Origin: Gerris lacustris
Taxonomy: Eukaryota; Arthropoda; Insecta; Hemiptera; Gerridae
NCBI GenBank assembly: GCA_951217055.1
Contig: OX578281.1
Location: 60,948,043 to 61,012,042 of the forward strand
Length of the DNA: 64,000 nt
Direction of reading: 5' to 3'
Positions 36,849-48,750 of this stretch are shown here, in pieces (positions within the stretch are counted from its first letter, which is position 1; each line of letters begins with the position of its first letter). A program made the position numbers and the translations under genes. A model generated the notes under the pieces. It made no database searches, was not told where the DNA came from, and was given only the letters and a program-made list of their open reading frames with translations.

Positions 36849-37049
36849 CTCAATATTGTGACTGAGAACAGTAAACTCGATGCTGTTCTTAGCCAGGTCT
36901 CTCCTCAGTTTGGAAGCCATATCAGGAGGAACTAGTATGTCGGCAGATTTGTTTCTCAACGGCTTATTGAAGAACTGCAGCCCTGGTTCGTCTTCCAAAG
37001 ACTCGATCTCATTCACAGCGTCCTCGTTCATAGGACGAACTCGTACCAC
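36849..37049 (-). CDS. Carboxypeptidase exon 3: activation propeptide
   Basis: Acceptor TGTATGTGCAG, donor GAG|GTAAAA; 67 codons, phase 0 at both ends. Reads VVRVRPMNEDAVNEIESLED, then EPGLQFFNKPLRNKSADILV, then PPDMASKLRRDLAKNSIEFT and VLSHNIE. The order beta-strand, helix, DILVPP strand, helix, IEFTVL strand matches the M14 propeptide fold that caps the active site of the zymogen. Confidence 0.93.
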
Positions 37050-37734
37050 CTGCACATACAATAAATATTATTTAATCTATGTACCAAATCTATGTGGACA
37101 GTAATTGGTAGACATGATTGCAAAACTTTTTGCGTTTATTAATCTAGAAACAAACATAACTAACTTCGACTTCATACCAATCAAGCATGGAGAAGGGGTA
37201 CAATCACAATAAACATATGTCATTGGAAAGTACCCTGCGAAATGAGTACTATCACCATAAGAATATGTATTCGAGAAAGTAGGCATGAGAAGGATATACC
37301 TATTTACGACTATATTATTATTATACAGTCGATGCTCAAATGGCAGTTATTTTTTATTGAAGTTGATGCGAGCATAGCTTCATAGATGCATCAAAATATA
37401 CACCTTGTCTGTCTGTTTGTCCGTCAGTAAAGTGTACGCGTGTGACTATACAAAGTCGAGTCAACTAGCAAAGTTGACCGATTTAGTTGAAATTTGGAAT
37501 ACTTGTTCCCTTGTTACAATGCTGAGGCTAAGTTCGTTAGACATCAATTATCTGTCCAAGTGCTAATGCGTAACTCTCGTGTAAATGTGGACTTCTAATT
37601 TAAAATAGAATTTCTGAACGGCAAAATACTACAACATGAGTGAAATGAAAAAAAAAATGTTTTATAATAAATTGGGTTAAATTTATTTCATGAATATTTT
37701 TCTTCTAAACTTAAGAAAGCTTAGTTAGGAAGCT

Positions 37735-38606
37735 ATGTAAATCGTTCCGAAGAGAGAACATTATTTAGGTGTCTCCGATTTCAAAAATTCCAAGACAGAA
37801 TCCGTTTCGGACATCAGAAAACATTTTTGGTTCGTCTGTTCGTCTGTTCGTCTGTCGCTCAATTTTTGCGAACCAACATATCTTAAACTTGTTTTTTTTC
37901 TGTTCGCTTTGAGGCAATCCTAATCTGATTTTATTGAAATTTTGTAGGTCATAATTAGCTCATATTGTTGGTCTCATATAAGTTTCAACTTTCTGCACTC
38001 ATTTGTTTATCTTCCATATACGCGCAAACGTACATTATACTTACACCTATAACATCAAAAGCACTTCTTTGATCTTTATGAAATTTGGGTGCTATGTCGA
38101 AAGTTGCCTGCAGCCATTACCGTCTGAGTTCATTAAAATTTGCTAAATTGATATTTTAATTAATGAAAAAAATAATTTTGACCGTTTTAAGAAACGGGGG
38201 AAATAAAATAATAGGTTAGTTATATTGGTATAAAATCATTAAAGTTATTAAATGAAGAGGTACATACCGTCGACACTTGCTTGATCTGAAGATCACTGGA
38301 CCGGTTTCGGCTATACGCCATCATCAGCAGAAGAAGAATATAGATCTCCTAGAGTCAAAGTTCTCTCATGTAGGCTCTATGAGTTCAATTCGACTCTAGG
38401 AGATCTATATTCTTCTTCTGCTGATGATGGCGTATAGCCGAAACCGGTCCAGTCATCTTCAGATCAAGCAAGTGTCGACGGTAAGTACCTCTTCATTTAA
38501 TAACTTACTAACTTGCGGTAATAATCGTCAAATTGACTTCAATCATTAAAGTATACAAAATTGAACGCGAGGAAGTTATGTGCCACACTAATTGGCAGAG
38601 TATTTT
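37735..38606 (+). repeat. REP1 family copy, interrupted by a foldback element
   Basis: Hairpin-side end near 37735, TCTGTTCGTCTG tract at 37830-37860, and the far end GAGGAAGTTATGTGCCACAC at 38570-38590. The sequence is split after AATCATTAAAGT by the element at 38246-38540 and resumes with the duplicated AATCATTAAAGTATAC. Another diverged REP1 (variant B) fragment lies just before it at 37425-37640. Confidence 0.8.
38246..38540. mobile_element. 295-bp foldback with one-sided tail and 12-bp TSD
   Basis: Inverted arms span 38246-38502 (TATTAAATGAAGAGGTAC against its complement; a short spacer around 38360-38390). A 38-nt unpaired tail follows at 38503-38540. The flanking duplication AATCATTAAAGT is at 38234-38245 and 38541-38552, and the empty site is visible in other REP1 copies. 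Each arm contains CTGATGA, a GGC-loop-GCC stem, GAAAC and CGGTC, which resembles a hammerhead ribozyme core with one extra U before stem II. Confidence 0.8.
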
Positions 38607-39294
38607 AACTAAACAAACACTGACACCACAATGAAGTAATATAGATTGCTGAATACATTAAATTGGATGTAAGCGTTTTAATAAGAGAAGAAACAACTTT
38701 CTTTGCCAATATTATACGTTCTAATGTATCAATTTGAATAGAATATCATATAAATTGACTAAAGAACCGAAATAGTGTACTATTGGCTCATTAATTGAAA
38801 CAGGCATTTAAAATTTCAATTTGATTCAAGCAGAAGTTGTGTCGTGAATTTATACATTTATACTAATTGTTAAAAAGGAAAAGGCCAAAATTGGTGGTAA
38901 AGATTGGTTTAGTCAGTTCTGTAGAGAATAGTTAGTAGTAGAGCAGTTAAATTTAGTTAGCTTATTATGTTACTCCTTTTATGGGAACCACAGCGCTCTG
39001 CTGATTTGAAATCATCAGTAAAACTGAATATAAAGTGTATTAAAAGTATGTATTTCTTTTTTGTATTTCAATAAATGGTATTTTTATTTGATTTTATTTT
39101 ATTTATTATGTTACTCATATCGGTAGAACAAGGCATTGCATATTGTATTTTGGAAAGGAAAATGTGACAGTATTGTGGAGGTGGATAACCAAATATTTAC
39201 TGTTGATCTTTAGTGCAGCTATAATTAAAGTTATCTGATAAAGGTAAATATAATGGAGATTGTAATCATAGTAAACATACTACGGTTGGCTGAC

Positions 39295-39374
39295 CTGGTA
39301 TCCAAGATAAGAGTGTTTCTTGGTCCTCCCCTCGGCTCTGCTTCCTTTGTAACTCGAGCCTCCCCCGTGCTTTC
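39295..39374 (-). CDS. Carboxypeptidase exon 2: basic linker before the propeptide
   Basis: Acceptor GTATTACAG, donor CAG|GTCAGC. Two bases complete Arg, then KHGGGSSYKGSRAEGRTKKH and SYLGYQ. The Gly/Ser/basic segment is outside the conserved fold; LGYQ joins VVRV of exon 3 as the first propeptide strand. 80 bp, phase 1 in, phase 0 out. Confidence 0.88.
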
Positions 39375-39942
39375 CTGTAATACAAAATATTATTAAATTA
39401 ACATCTCATTATCAAATAATTAGATAATCTCATTATCACCTGCAAATGAGCCATCCCAGTTTTGTTCTAAATTTTGAGTCAAATAAAAAATCAGCTGTTT
39501 ATTACACTAAACCTCCACTTTTATACTAAAGGCTAGGTCAAACAGAAAGTGGACTGTCCACGTGGAAAGAGAAACCGCAATGCGTCGTAGTCAAACCGAT
39601 TGCGTTGACAAGTTAGGGCGAACCAGAGAGAAAACAGTCGTACTGGATCATTTCTCTAACTCGAGTTTTCTTTTTAGGGTTTCGTAGGTAAAACCAAAAA
39701 AATAAACCATTATAGTTTCTTTCCTGTGTATGTCTGTCACTCTGTACGGTTCCAATAACTTTTGAATCAAAAGAGATAAAAACATGAAACTTTCTTGTAT
39801 AAAAGATCGTTTTGACGCGCTCACAGGATAAATATAGCGGACTCAAAATTATCAGATGGTCAAATTCAAAATGGTATGGATAATTCACGTCACGCGAAAA
39901 AAAAAATGTTTTTAAATTTTTAAAGAGTAGATTACAAAAATA

Positions 39943-40364
39943 AATAGACTGCCAATTAGTGTGGCACATAGCTTCCTCGCATCCTATCACATACTAAAAC
40001 AATTATTGTTATATTACTCAATTGTAATATTGTTTATTTTGTAAAAACTATTAATAGTTTTAGCGATCTTTAACACTTCATAGCGGTGTCGCTGTTGGTT
40101 TTACTAAAAAATTGTATTTTGAAAAAAATGTTTCTCTCATTGAATAGATGAAGTTAGATTTTTTCCCCGACCTAAAATTCCAATTTTAAATTTAAGGTTC
40201 ACGTTTACGCGAGGATTGCTCGTGAACGCTTGGACGGATAACGTTGTCCAACGAACTCGTCCTGAGCATTGCTAAAATGAACATGTCTACCAAATTTCAT
40301 CAAAATCGGTCGACATTTACTCAAGTTATCGTCGCACGTTTCATAATTCGCGGACACACAGACC

Positions 40365-40396
<32 letters not shown>

Positions 40397-40526
40397 CGAG
40401 ACCAAAAATGTTCCCTGATGTCTGAAACGGATTTCTGTCATGGAAATTTTGAAATCAGAGGCATAAAAGTTTTTCGTTCTCAAAAGTGAACACAATGCTT
40501 CCGTTACCTTCGGTAAGCTCGGAAGC
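39943..40526 (-). repeat. REP1 family copy (variant B), near full length
   Basis: Starts AATAGACTGCCAATTAGTG and ends with the hairpin CCGTTACCTTCGGTAAGCTC GGAAGC. Its (CAGA)n tract at 40368-40394 is the longest of the family. Middle section as in 5365-5945. Confidence 0.82.
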
Positions 40527-40928
40527 AATAACACTTGTGGATAGTGATTAAATTTCCGCGCCATTTTGTCAAAAAATGTCAACATTTTGCGTGTCCCCTC
40601 CCCCAAAAACTCTTTCTGCTGAAGAAAATGTGCGGTCTACTGGGCTATAGAAAAAATGGCAGACTCTCCTAAAACTTAAAATATCAAATCAGATTTCAAA
40701 CTGGAAGAAACCTTTTGGGACAAAGGGAAGGCTTAGAATCTGCTTGCATCTTCATTAAGGCTAAAGATCCTTTAGCCTGAACCCTCACAGCCAGCTGATC
40801 CACCCACGTTATCATCTCGATTATTGTCTGTTGTTTTATCAGTCATGTTTTCAGTCCTCCGCGAATTTTGTAGAAAATACAACGGCTCATATATGTCAGC
40901 CACGGACTAGATTAGTCCACTGAGGTAG

Positions 40929-41061
40929 GCCGCCTGTATAACCAAGATAATTCAATATTAGAGAACACAGAGTTCACTTCATGTTTGCCATATTCCGCCT
41001 GTATAACCAAGATAATGAAATATTAGAGAACACAGAGTTCACTTCATGTTTTTGCCATATT
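40929..41061 (+). repeat. Two-copy tandem duplication, unit about 66 bp
   Basis: The unit begins CCGCCTGTATAACCAAGATA and ends CATGTTTGCCATATT; the second copy differs by only a few bases and an added TT. Likely a recent replication slippage. Confidence 0.88.
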
Positions 41062-42054
41062 CGAGTTTAGACTAAGGTGCTATATAAATTGACATTGTGT
41101 TTTACTAATTTACTTGGGAGATGCTGCACCCTTGAGGGGAATGTTGAACTAACATTAAGTTTTAACCGAAATAGTGTACCTATACTATTGGCTGATTGCT
41201 GATTAATATTATAATTGTGAGAGTATAAAGTTCTATTATAAAAAAAGTTAATAGACCAATATTGGAAAGCAATGAGAGAGTTAACCAATGAACTGAAATT
41301 TTTTTATTTTTTTAATTTAAATAAATTATTGAGTGAAACAAGTATGCTAATTACTCAACGCTTCAACCATGATGATTTTAATAATGTTCGCCTCGTTCAA
41401 ATAATAAATCAGAATGAATCATTAGCAGAACCAATTATTAGCATATTGTTCAGTAATAATTAAAACAAAGAATAATTTAATCAATGACTTAATTATACAA
41501 ACAATTAATTAAGTTATGAAGGGCCAAGTATCAATCAAATGTAAAAAAAAACAAATAGCATGTAAAAAATGTAAATCAATCAAATAGCATTTTGAAGTTA
41601 ATTAGGAACAAAAATAATATGCTTTTTTAAAATATTGAATCGATGAAGATTCAGTCATCTACAACATCTTCATCTTTGAATTTCTTCAAATATATATATA
41701 AATTCTGTTAAAATAGGTTAGATTCAATTTCAGATCTATGTTAAAAATTTTGGGAATTGTGGCTTACTAATACTAATTAAAAAACAGGGACTAATTTACC
41801 ATTAAGCTATTGTTAGAGCAGCAAACTAGTAATCATCGGATCCGAATATATATCTAATTTCAGAGGCCCAAAGTAGTTAAACTTTTAATGTTGAAATATA
41901 AAAGTTGAATATAATTAAAATTCAATATATATAACACAGAATTTTTAACAAAATTTAAGATGCAAAACGCAAAACCAATTTCTACAGCATTAGACCAAAA
42001 TCCAAAAATAACACAGACACTAGACAATATAAAAGAAGGGGAAGAGTTTGATTG

Positions 42055-42645
42055 ATCTACCTTTTAGCAATTGATCGGGTTTTTTCCTTATCTGGCATCT
42101 GTACCTGCCCAGATATCGCATTCACAGACAGTATTCTCAGCCAGTTTAACTGCTGTCTTAAAAGGCATCACTGGAATGCAGCGAAGCGTGTTCTCCATAA
42201 CTTAAAGCACTTAAGAGATGAAGGTATCCACTAAAGAAAAACTCGAAAGTCTCTTGAAGGAATGGCGGACACAAACTGGGTTGGGCAGTCTACGGTTAGA
42301 AAATCATGTGGTGGCTAAATATTTTCTTTGGCTAGAGCCGTGTCGACGACGGCGTCGCCCTCTCAAGTACAGAAGCTGAATATTTCAACTGGCCAATGCA
42401 ACAAAGGTAACTACATTTCTCCGGCGACTCTAGCAAGAGCTGGGGATTTTATTGAAAAGCCTACCACACTTTTCAGATATAGAAAAAGTGCTCAAAGGTT
42501 AGTTCGAAACAATGGTCACCACCATCGGAAAAACATAACATTCGACACCACATAGTTCGAGAAGCTCTAAAGAAAGGCAATGTCGATGTAAAGTATTTAA
42601 AAATTGAAGACGTGACGGCAGATGTCTTCACTAAGGGTGCGACCG
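42055..42645 (+). pseudogene. Ty1/copia pol relic (RT end and RNase H)
   Basis: Broken plus-strand frames encode the end of a copia-type pol: CPDIAFTDSILSQFN and HHWNAAKRVLHNLKHL (42090-42215), a DANWVGQSTVRKS-like piece, the RNase H hallmark ALSSTEAEY near 42356-42385, and finally KHNIRHHIVREALKKGNVDV, KYLKIEDVTADVFTKG ending near 42640. Frameshifts separate the pieces, so it is dead. The 5' part and LTRs were not found. Antisense to the host gene. Confidence 0.85.
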
Positions 42646-44605
42646 TAATCATTAACCAGTCAATCGTTCGGTCGTTCGGCGGTTTTTTGTGGTTAGTGTC
42701 ATGGTGGCTTAAAATAATCTTGTTTCCGAACAAGACCGGTTTAAGCAGCGGTCGACCAAAAAGGTTATAAACAAAGAGAGGTTATAAATCGGTTGATTTC
42801 ACAAGTGCATAAAATGTTGAAGCGGCATCCTTATAGGTTAAATCTATACATAGCTATCATCCCTTTCATTTGTTTCCTTTTACTGAAAACTCTGATTACA
42901 CTATATTACTGTGATTTTCAGCCATATCTTCCTCCTGAAACAATGCACCGCACTGCTCACATCGATACAGGGGTTCTCTTTTATTTGTTACCCTCCTATA
43001 TTGATATCCATAAAATGTTGAAAAGTAGGATTGTTAACCATAGTTATTTATGTTAATAGGCAGCAAAATGGAATTTTGCTGAAGGCGAGGATAGGCTAAA
43101 CAAATTTACTATTTTACTGACGAGGCGAAGCCGAGTAAGGAAAATTACATGTTGACTGACGAGGCAAAGCCGAGGCAGGAAAATGTTAATTACCTGCTAA
43201 GATGTAACCGAAGCAGGTAATCTTTAAACGAGTCAGGAATGTTTCCTTTGCTGCATAGTTACATACAATATGTTATCTACTAACGGCAGAAAAAGTACAC
43301 TAATTACATTCCCTTTTTAATATATAAAAGGTTTAAAGAAATTAAAGTTGTAAAAAAACAAAAGTTTGAGTCATCAAGAAAACAAAACAAAGGCAAAACG
43401 AATTTAGTGTTGCCACTTTATTTGATTATGTTATGTGTTATTTTGTCAATTAATGTCTTGTGTATCGTTAATATTATTTTATTATACCAATATGTTGGTT
43501 CTTATAAAACAAGATGGCGGCTAATATAGGGGATGACTAAAACAATTTTTAGTCAGCATGACATGTCATACATCGTTTTGATTAAAAAAAATGTTACCAC
43601 ATGGCCTATATATTGTAATGTAACATATAATTATTGTTTTTATGATTTTATTGGTTTAATGTTAGATACAGTTTTAAAGAGAAGAAGATTACGAATATGA
43701 AAATGTTTCTTTGTAGTTATATTGAAAGCCAAATATGGTCGATATAAGAGCACATTTCTACGCGAGTTTTTATATGCACCACATCACTAGTTATTTAACC
43801 TTTGACATTAATATAGTGATAGAGTATGTCTATGTTAAAAAAAAGTAAACTTTTAAACTAAATGACCCGTGATGAAAATTAAGAGTATGTCATCAAAATA
43901 CAATTTCACTTCCTTGGAGTAGTCTGAGGGAAGCTTTGGACAGACAACAACACTAGCGACCTCTACCTTGACTGCTTTCCACGGCCTACCACGCTCAGCT
44001 GAACGTGTTCATTACACAGTCAACCGAGTCCCTGCTCAACATCGTCCATCAAACTCATCATAAACCATAGACATTATCAAACAACTTAGGTTTCGTGATT
44101 AATACCACTTTATAAGTGAACGCTAGATATCATAACTAGGTCGGCTTCACTCACTCAACTTTCTGTTTCACTTGTCCTTCTTTACTTTACGCACTAACAT
44201 AAATATATATATATATATATATGATCTCATAAAAAAAAATGCTTAAAGGCTAATAGGAATTTCTTCACTGCTATTCACCATCTACCTGTCATTTCGGAGC
44301 CAAAAAAAAAGATTTATTTTTTAAATTATAACCTTGTATGATATAAACTCTGTAATAAAAACGATAATTAGGAAATGTAACAATACAATCATAATTGTTT
44401 TACGGTTCAGAAACTTCTATATACTTAATATTTGGTGAGTTTTCTTTTCATTGACAATTGAAAGTAAGTTTTTGGTTTTGTAGATGAATTATAAGCTGAT
44501 GGTGTTATAAAACTGTGGGAAATGCTACACTTATAACTCTGTTTTGTTCATAGTTGAATGACAGCTATAAATTAGATGTTTTCTTTGGTTTAATTCTGGC
44601 TGTGA

Positions 44606-44995
44606 TAGCCCAGGCGTGCATAAAAGTGTCTGACTAACATCAAGCTAGAATTTGATGTATAAGTAAATCTTTTAGTGTATATTAAGAATTTAGTTATTCA
44701 AATATCAGTCCATATTAAAGTGGTCAACTATCAAGGAACAAACTAACATCAATTTGATTTTCGGTCTACTAATTTTGTACTCAGGATCATGAAAATCACA
44801 TTGTCCACCATCATTGCGGCAGGACATGGCCGCTCTCCACCGGTTTTGTTTTTTTTCAAATGCCTATTGCCAAGCTATGTCCTGCAGACGAGCTTAGCGG
44901 ACCACATATTTTTAAATGGTACCAAAAGATTAACTTGTACACAAAATTCTAGCTTGATGTAAGACAGACACTTTTTTGCTCGCTATTTCCTGGAC
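44606..44995. mobile_element. Snap-back family copy with deleted left arm
   Basis: A short left end (AGCCCAGGCGTGCATAAAAG) runs through AAGCTAGAATTTGATGTATA and then jumps to the spacer side (TTAGTTATTCAAATATCAG). The right arm is complete to GCTCGCTATTTCCTGGAC, followed by TA. Confidence 0.8.
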
Positions 44996-45098
44996 TATAA
45001 AGAACTTTACTATATAAAGCACTTTTTTGTAATAGTATACCCACCTTCTACCACCTGAATTGTCACGTCGCTAATCTTTAAATCACTATTCTATATTT

Positions 45099-45700
45099 TA
45101 CTACGTTTTTATTAGCTTGCTTTCTTGTTTGTTTGTTTGTCCGGTACAAATCTGGCAATCGATTTCTAACTAACTTCCCGAATAGCTAGACATTTGAAAC
45201 TTTTAGCATAGCTCAGAACACGATGACAATGCATTATTTTAATACTTTTAGCCATCTTTCAGCAAAATTTAATTGGTTTTCAGCAAATTTTGCTGTACGG
45301 AAAGTTAGTTCGGAAAAAATCCGCAAGTTATTTTATTTGTTTTGCCGTATCCCATATTTTCGCAATCTTCATTTTGACGGTTCTCAAATTTGTGATAGAT
45401 AAACATTGAATGACAGCAAAACAGGAAATATCGATTATATTTTTTATCGATTATATTATTTATATTATTTCAAATATATCGATGACACGGTTTAAATTTG
45501 GTGTATTTGGTGTAGGGGAGATCCGTTGTATAAAGATTTGTCCTTTTATAGGTTTAAGATCAGCTCTCTATGGTTGTCATTTATGTGAAATAAATAAATT
45601 CGGAACTATTTTTTTTTCACTAACATTATATATTATATAACAATAACAATTATATTATCAACATTACATACGATTCAACAGAAAATTTAAAAACGTAGTA
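45099..45700. mobile_element. 602-bp element with TACTACGTTTTTA ends, copy 2
   Basis: Direct-orientation partner of 35851-36539, about 9.2 kb away, with the same ends and internal blocks but a shorter middle that includes an ATCGATTATATT duplication near 45430. Confidence 0.75.
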
Positions 45701-46597
45701 TATAAAAAGTTCTTTTTATCTTGAAATTATTTCATATATCATTATTGTCATTATTGTTGAATATTTCAAATTCCTAAAAGCGATCCGGGGCGCCTCACTT
45801 TTACAGTAGCAGGGGCAGAAAGAGCTTACATTTGTCTTCACCTCTTGCATTTTGTCTTTATGAACCATCTAAAATATAGGTTGTACTTTTTTAAGAAGTG
45901 AAAATTGTTATTAAAACATGTTATTGTATATCATATATCAGTGATAAAATAATGTTAATAAACATTTAAGAAATTAATTAAATGAGCAATCATCATCATT
46001 TTATTATCGGTTTAGCGGTGCTTGTGGAAATTCTATAGATTAACTTTCCGCGGCTAGAGTCAAATAAATCTATATTTTCCGGAAGAAACAACGAATAAGA
46101 TTTCTTGTATATCCCTACATTTCTAACCCACTACAGAGATCATTCTCAACGGGGTTGCTCATGACGAGTCATTTGTAATCGACTCAGGTACAAATGACTC
46201 TCAGAAAGATTGAAATTAACTGAATATCTTGCTGGGGCTCCACCATGGAGCACGTAGAAGCCAGAAAACCTTTTGCTTTCGATGGTATCATGTTTTGTTT
46301 TCAGACTTTTTAAGTGACCGATGTTTTTTTTTAGTTCAAGAAAATTACTAGACAGGATCTAGAACGTTTCTTGCGCTTAATTTTACGTGCTTTCAAAAAT
46401 GATTTATTTTTGCCTTATACTTTGTTCCTTACAAAAGGTGAGTATATAATTATAGCTTTGACATTTCGCATAAATGATATTGCGAGAGTTAAAAAAAAAA
46501 GGAAGAAAACAAAGTAAATGACTGTTGCAATGTGACAGGATTTTCACTTGTTGAACTCGAGTTAATTAAGCAATACTATGTAGGATGATACATTTTA

Positions 46598-47070
46598 GGT
46601 TTCTGTACAAAGTGCAAAAAGAAACCTTATAGAACGGCTCTGTCTGTCTGTCCGTTGGTGTCTGTCCGTTGCTTATTTCAATTCATAAACTACTACAGCT
46701 AGGAACATGAAAGTCGACACACAGGTGCATCTCGGCATTTGTTGACAATTGGTCACTTTTACGATTTTTCACACTTAATATTTTTAAGATGGCGGCCCAT
46801 ATGGCGGGTGACTAATAAAATGTATTTAGTCAACATGGCATGTTATACTCTAATAAAAGGTCTTGAAATGCAGAAAAAGAATACGCAACTATTAAAATTT
46901 CACACATCTAATATTTTCAAAATAGCGGCCAATATGGCGGGCGAATAAAAATTTTTTTTAGTCACCATGACATGTTATACATCAATTTAAAGATCGAAGT
47001 GTAGAAAAAGAATATGCAACTAGTAAAATTTTACACTTAATAATTTTAACATAATCGTACAGAAACAGGC
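46598..47070. repeat. Repeat with GTTTCTGTACA ends and an internal tandem duplication
   Basis: The left end AGGTTTCTGTACA is answered by CGTACAGAAAC near 47065. Inside, a unit of about 145 bp with TTTCACAC, AAGATGGCGGCCCATATGGC, GGGTGAC, CATGGCATGTTATAC and GCAGAAAAAGAAT repeats at least twice (46765 and 46905 onward). A single diverged unit (AAGATGGCGGCTAATAT) occurs alone at 43510-43600. Confidence 0.7.
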
Positions 47071-47871
47071 GATTATCGCCTCACATACTTACGTGAAGCG
47101 CGCCTTACTTGTTTAAATTATATTTTTCTTCAGTTTCGAAAGAATTTAATAAATCAGTGGACTTCACGGAAACTGTAAAAAAATATAAATGTAATTGCTT
47201 TAATACGAAACAGTTTCGACAACTTCAGTTTAATCATTTTTATCAAGTTCACTCATGATAATATTAAACTAAAAGGATCGAATAACTTTTCTATGAGCAA
47301 GTCTATGTATAATGTCGCTAAATACAAGTTTGTTTGAAATAATCATTGGATTAGCATTTCGAAGTTCTGTAAATAATTCATCATGATTTTTTTTAATATT
47401 TTAGGAATTTCATAGATACATAAGTTCTAGTTTCATAAATGTTTAGCTGATATTGTATATTTTCAAAGTTTTTTAGTCTCAATAATTTTTCTTTTCTACA
47501 ATAAGAAATTAATATATTTTTTTATTTGGTATCATCTTTAGAGGGATACTCGGATTGTCAGTTTAATTATAGTATCTACTTGATCGTGTTTCACTGAAAA
47601 ATTTAGGAACCAAAAATCAAATTTTAGTCCAATTTTACAAAAATGTTAATTGAAGGTATAACAAGCCCACTGTTGATCCCATACAACAACATCAATACAA
47701 ACAACATACAACAACAACAATAACAATCATCAATATTAATTTCAATCGTAAGGGCACATTTTGTATTAAATAAAAATTAATACGGCTCTTCTAGGAATCG
47801 AAAGAGATGCAAAAAACCACCTTCAATTCACCAGTGTGATGACAAATTTGATATCCTTGTGTTGGTTTTAA

Positions 47872-48750
47872 ACCCCCTACACACTGCGGCCGACGCGACT
47901 GCCCACCGATTGGGCCGACAACGACTGTTAGCCCCAACCGTTCCTGTCGGGGCCTTGCATACACACACCCCCACCAAATGAGCCGACTCGACTACTAGTC
48001 CCGTTTAGCAGCAATACTCGTGGTGCGTGGTTCTAAAAGCCACATCAAACTGATTAAATGGAAATGAAGCTGAGGTGACTGTGCAAGTTGGACCCACCAA
48101 CAACGCTACACACTCCCAACTGATAATAATACTAGTCTATAAAAACCAAGTTTTTATTATAAATCCTTTATATGTATTTCTACATTTTGGTTGTGAGGGT
48201 AAATATTGGTATTAATTCATTTTAATTTTAAATAATTAATTAATTAATTAAATTTAACTAATTAATTAATTTGCTAGAATGTTTGTGTATTGGTAGAGAG
48301 TCGATATGCCAAGTTTCAGCTCGACTGGAAGACTGGAAGAGGGTTCACACGCCCTACAAAGATGTTATATACCTACCAATTAATTAATTACATTTCTATT
48401 TTATTTTTATCACTAATTTTTTTTTTTTTTTTAAATAATCCATTCATTTTTAAAAAGATAATTAATGAAATTATTCAATAAATTAATTTGTTAAAATGTT
48501 TTTGTATTGATAGAGAGTCTATGTGGCAAGTTTCAGCTCGATTGTACGACAGGAAGAGGGTTAACTAGCCTTCCAAAGATTTTGACGACAAGCAGGCAGG
48601 CACACAAGTGAAGTTAATATAAAGGATTTTTAAAAAAAGTGGTGGGGGCCGACCGTCGGCCCCGACAGAATGCATGCCCGACTGCGCTACACACCGGCCA
48701 ACTGTTGGACCCGACTGTCGGGCCCAACAGTTGGCCAGTGTCTAGGGGGT
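47872..48750. mobile_element. 879-bp TIR element with GC-rich ends
   Basis: Terminal ACCCCCTACACACTG and CAGTGTCTAGGGGGT are inverted repeats. Both subterminal zones are rich in GGGCCGAC / GTCGGCCC motifs while the middle is AT-rich with a TTAA(TTAA)n run. The middle also holds two direct copies of a ~97-bp unit (48271-48367 and 48487-48585). No transposase. Target duplication not resolved. Confidence 0.72.

Noticed and set aside
42793..43056. 87-codon ORF with hydrophobic segments
   Set aside because: No recognisable domain, no splice signals linking it to the gene, and it sits beside a dead copia element; left unannotated.
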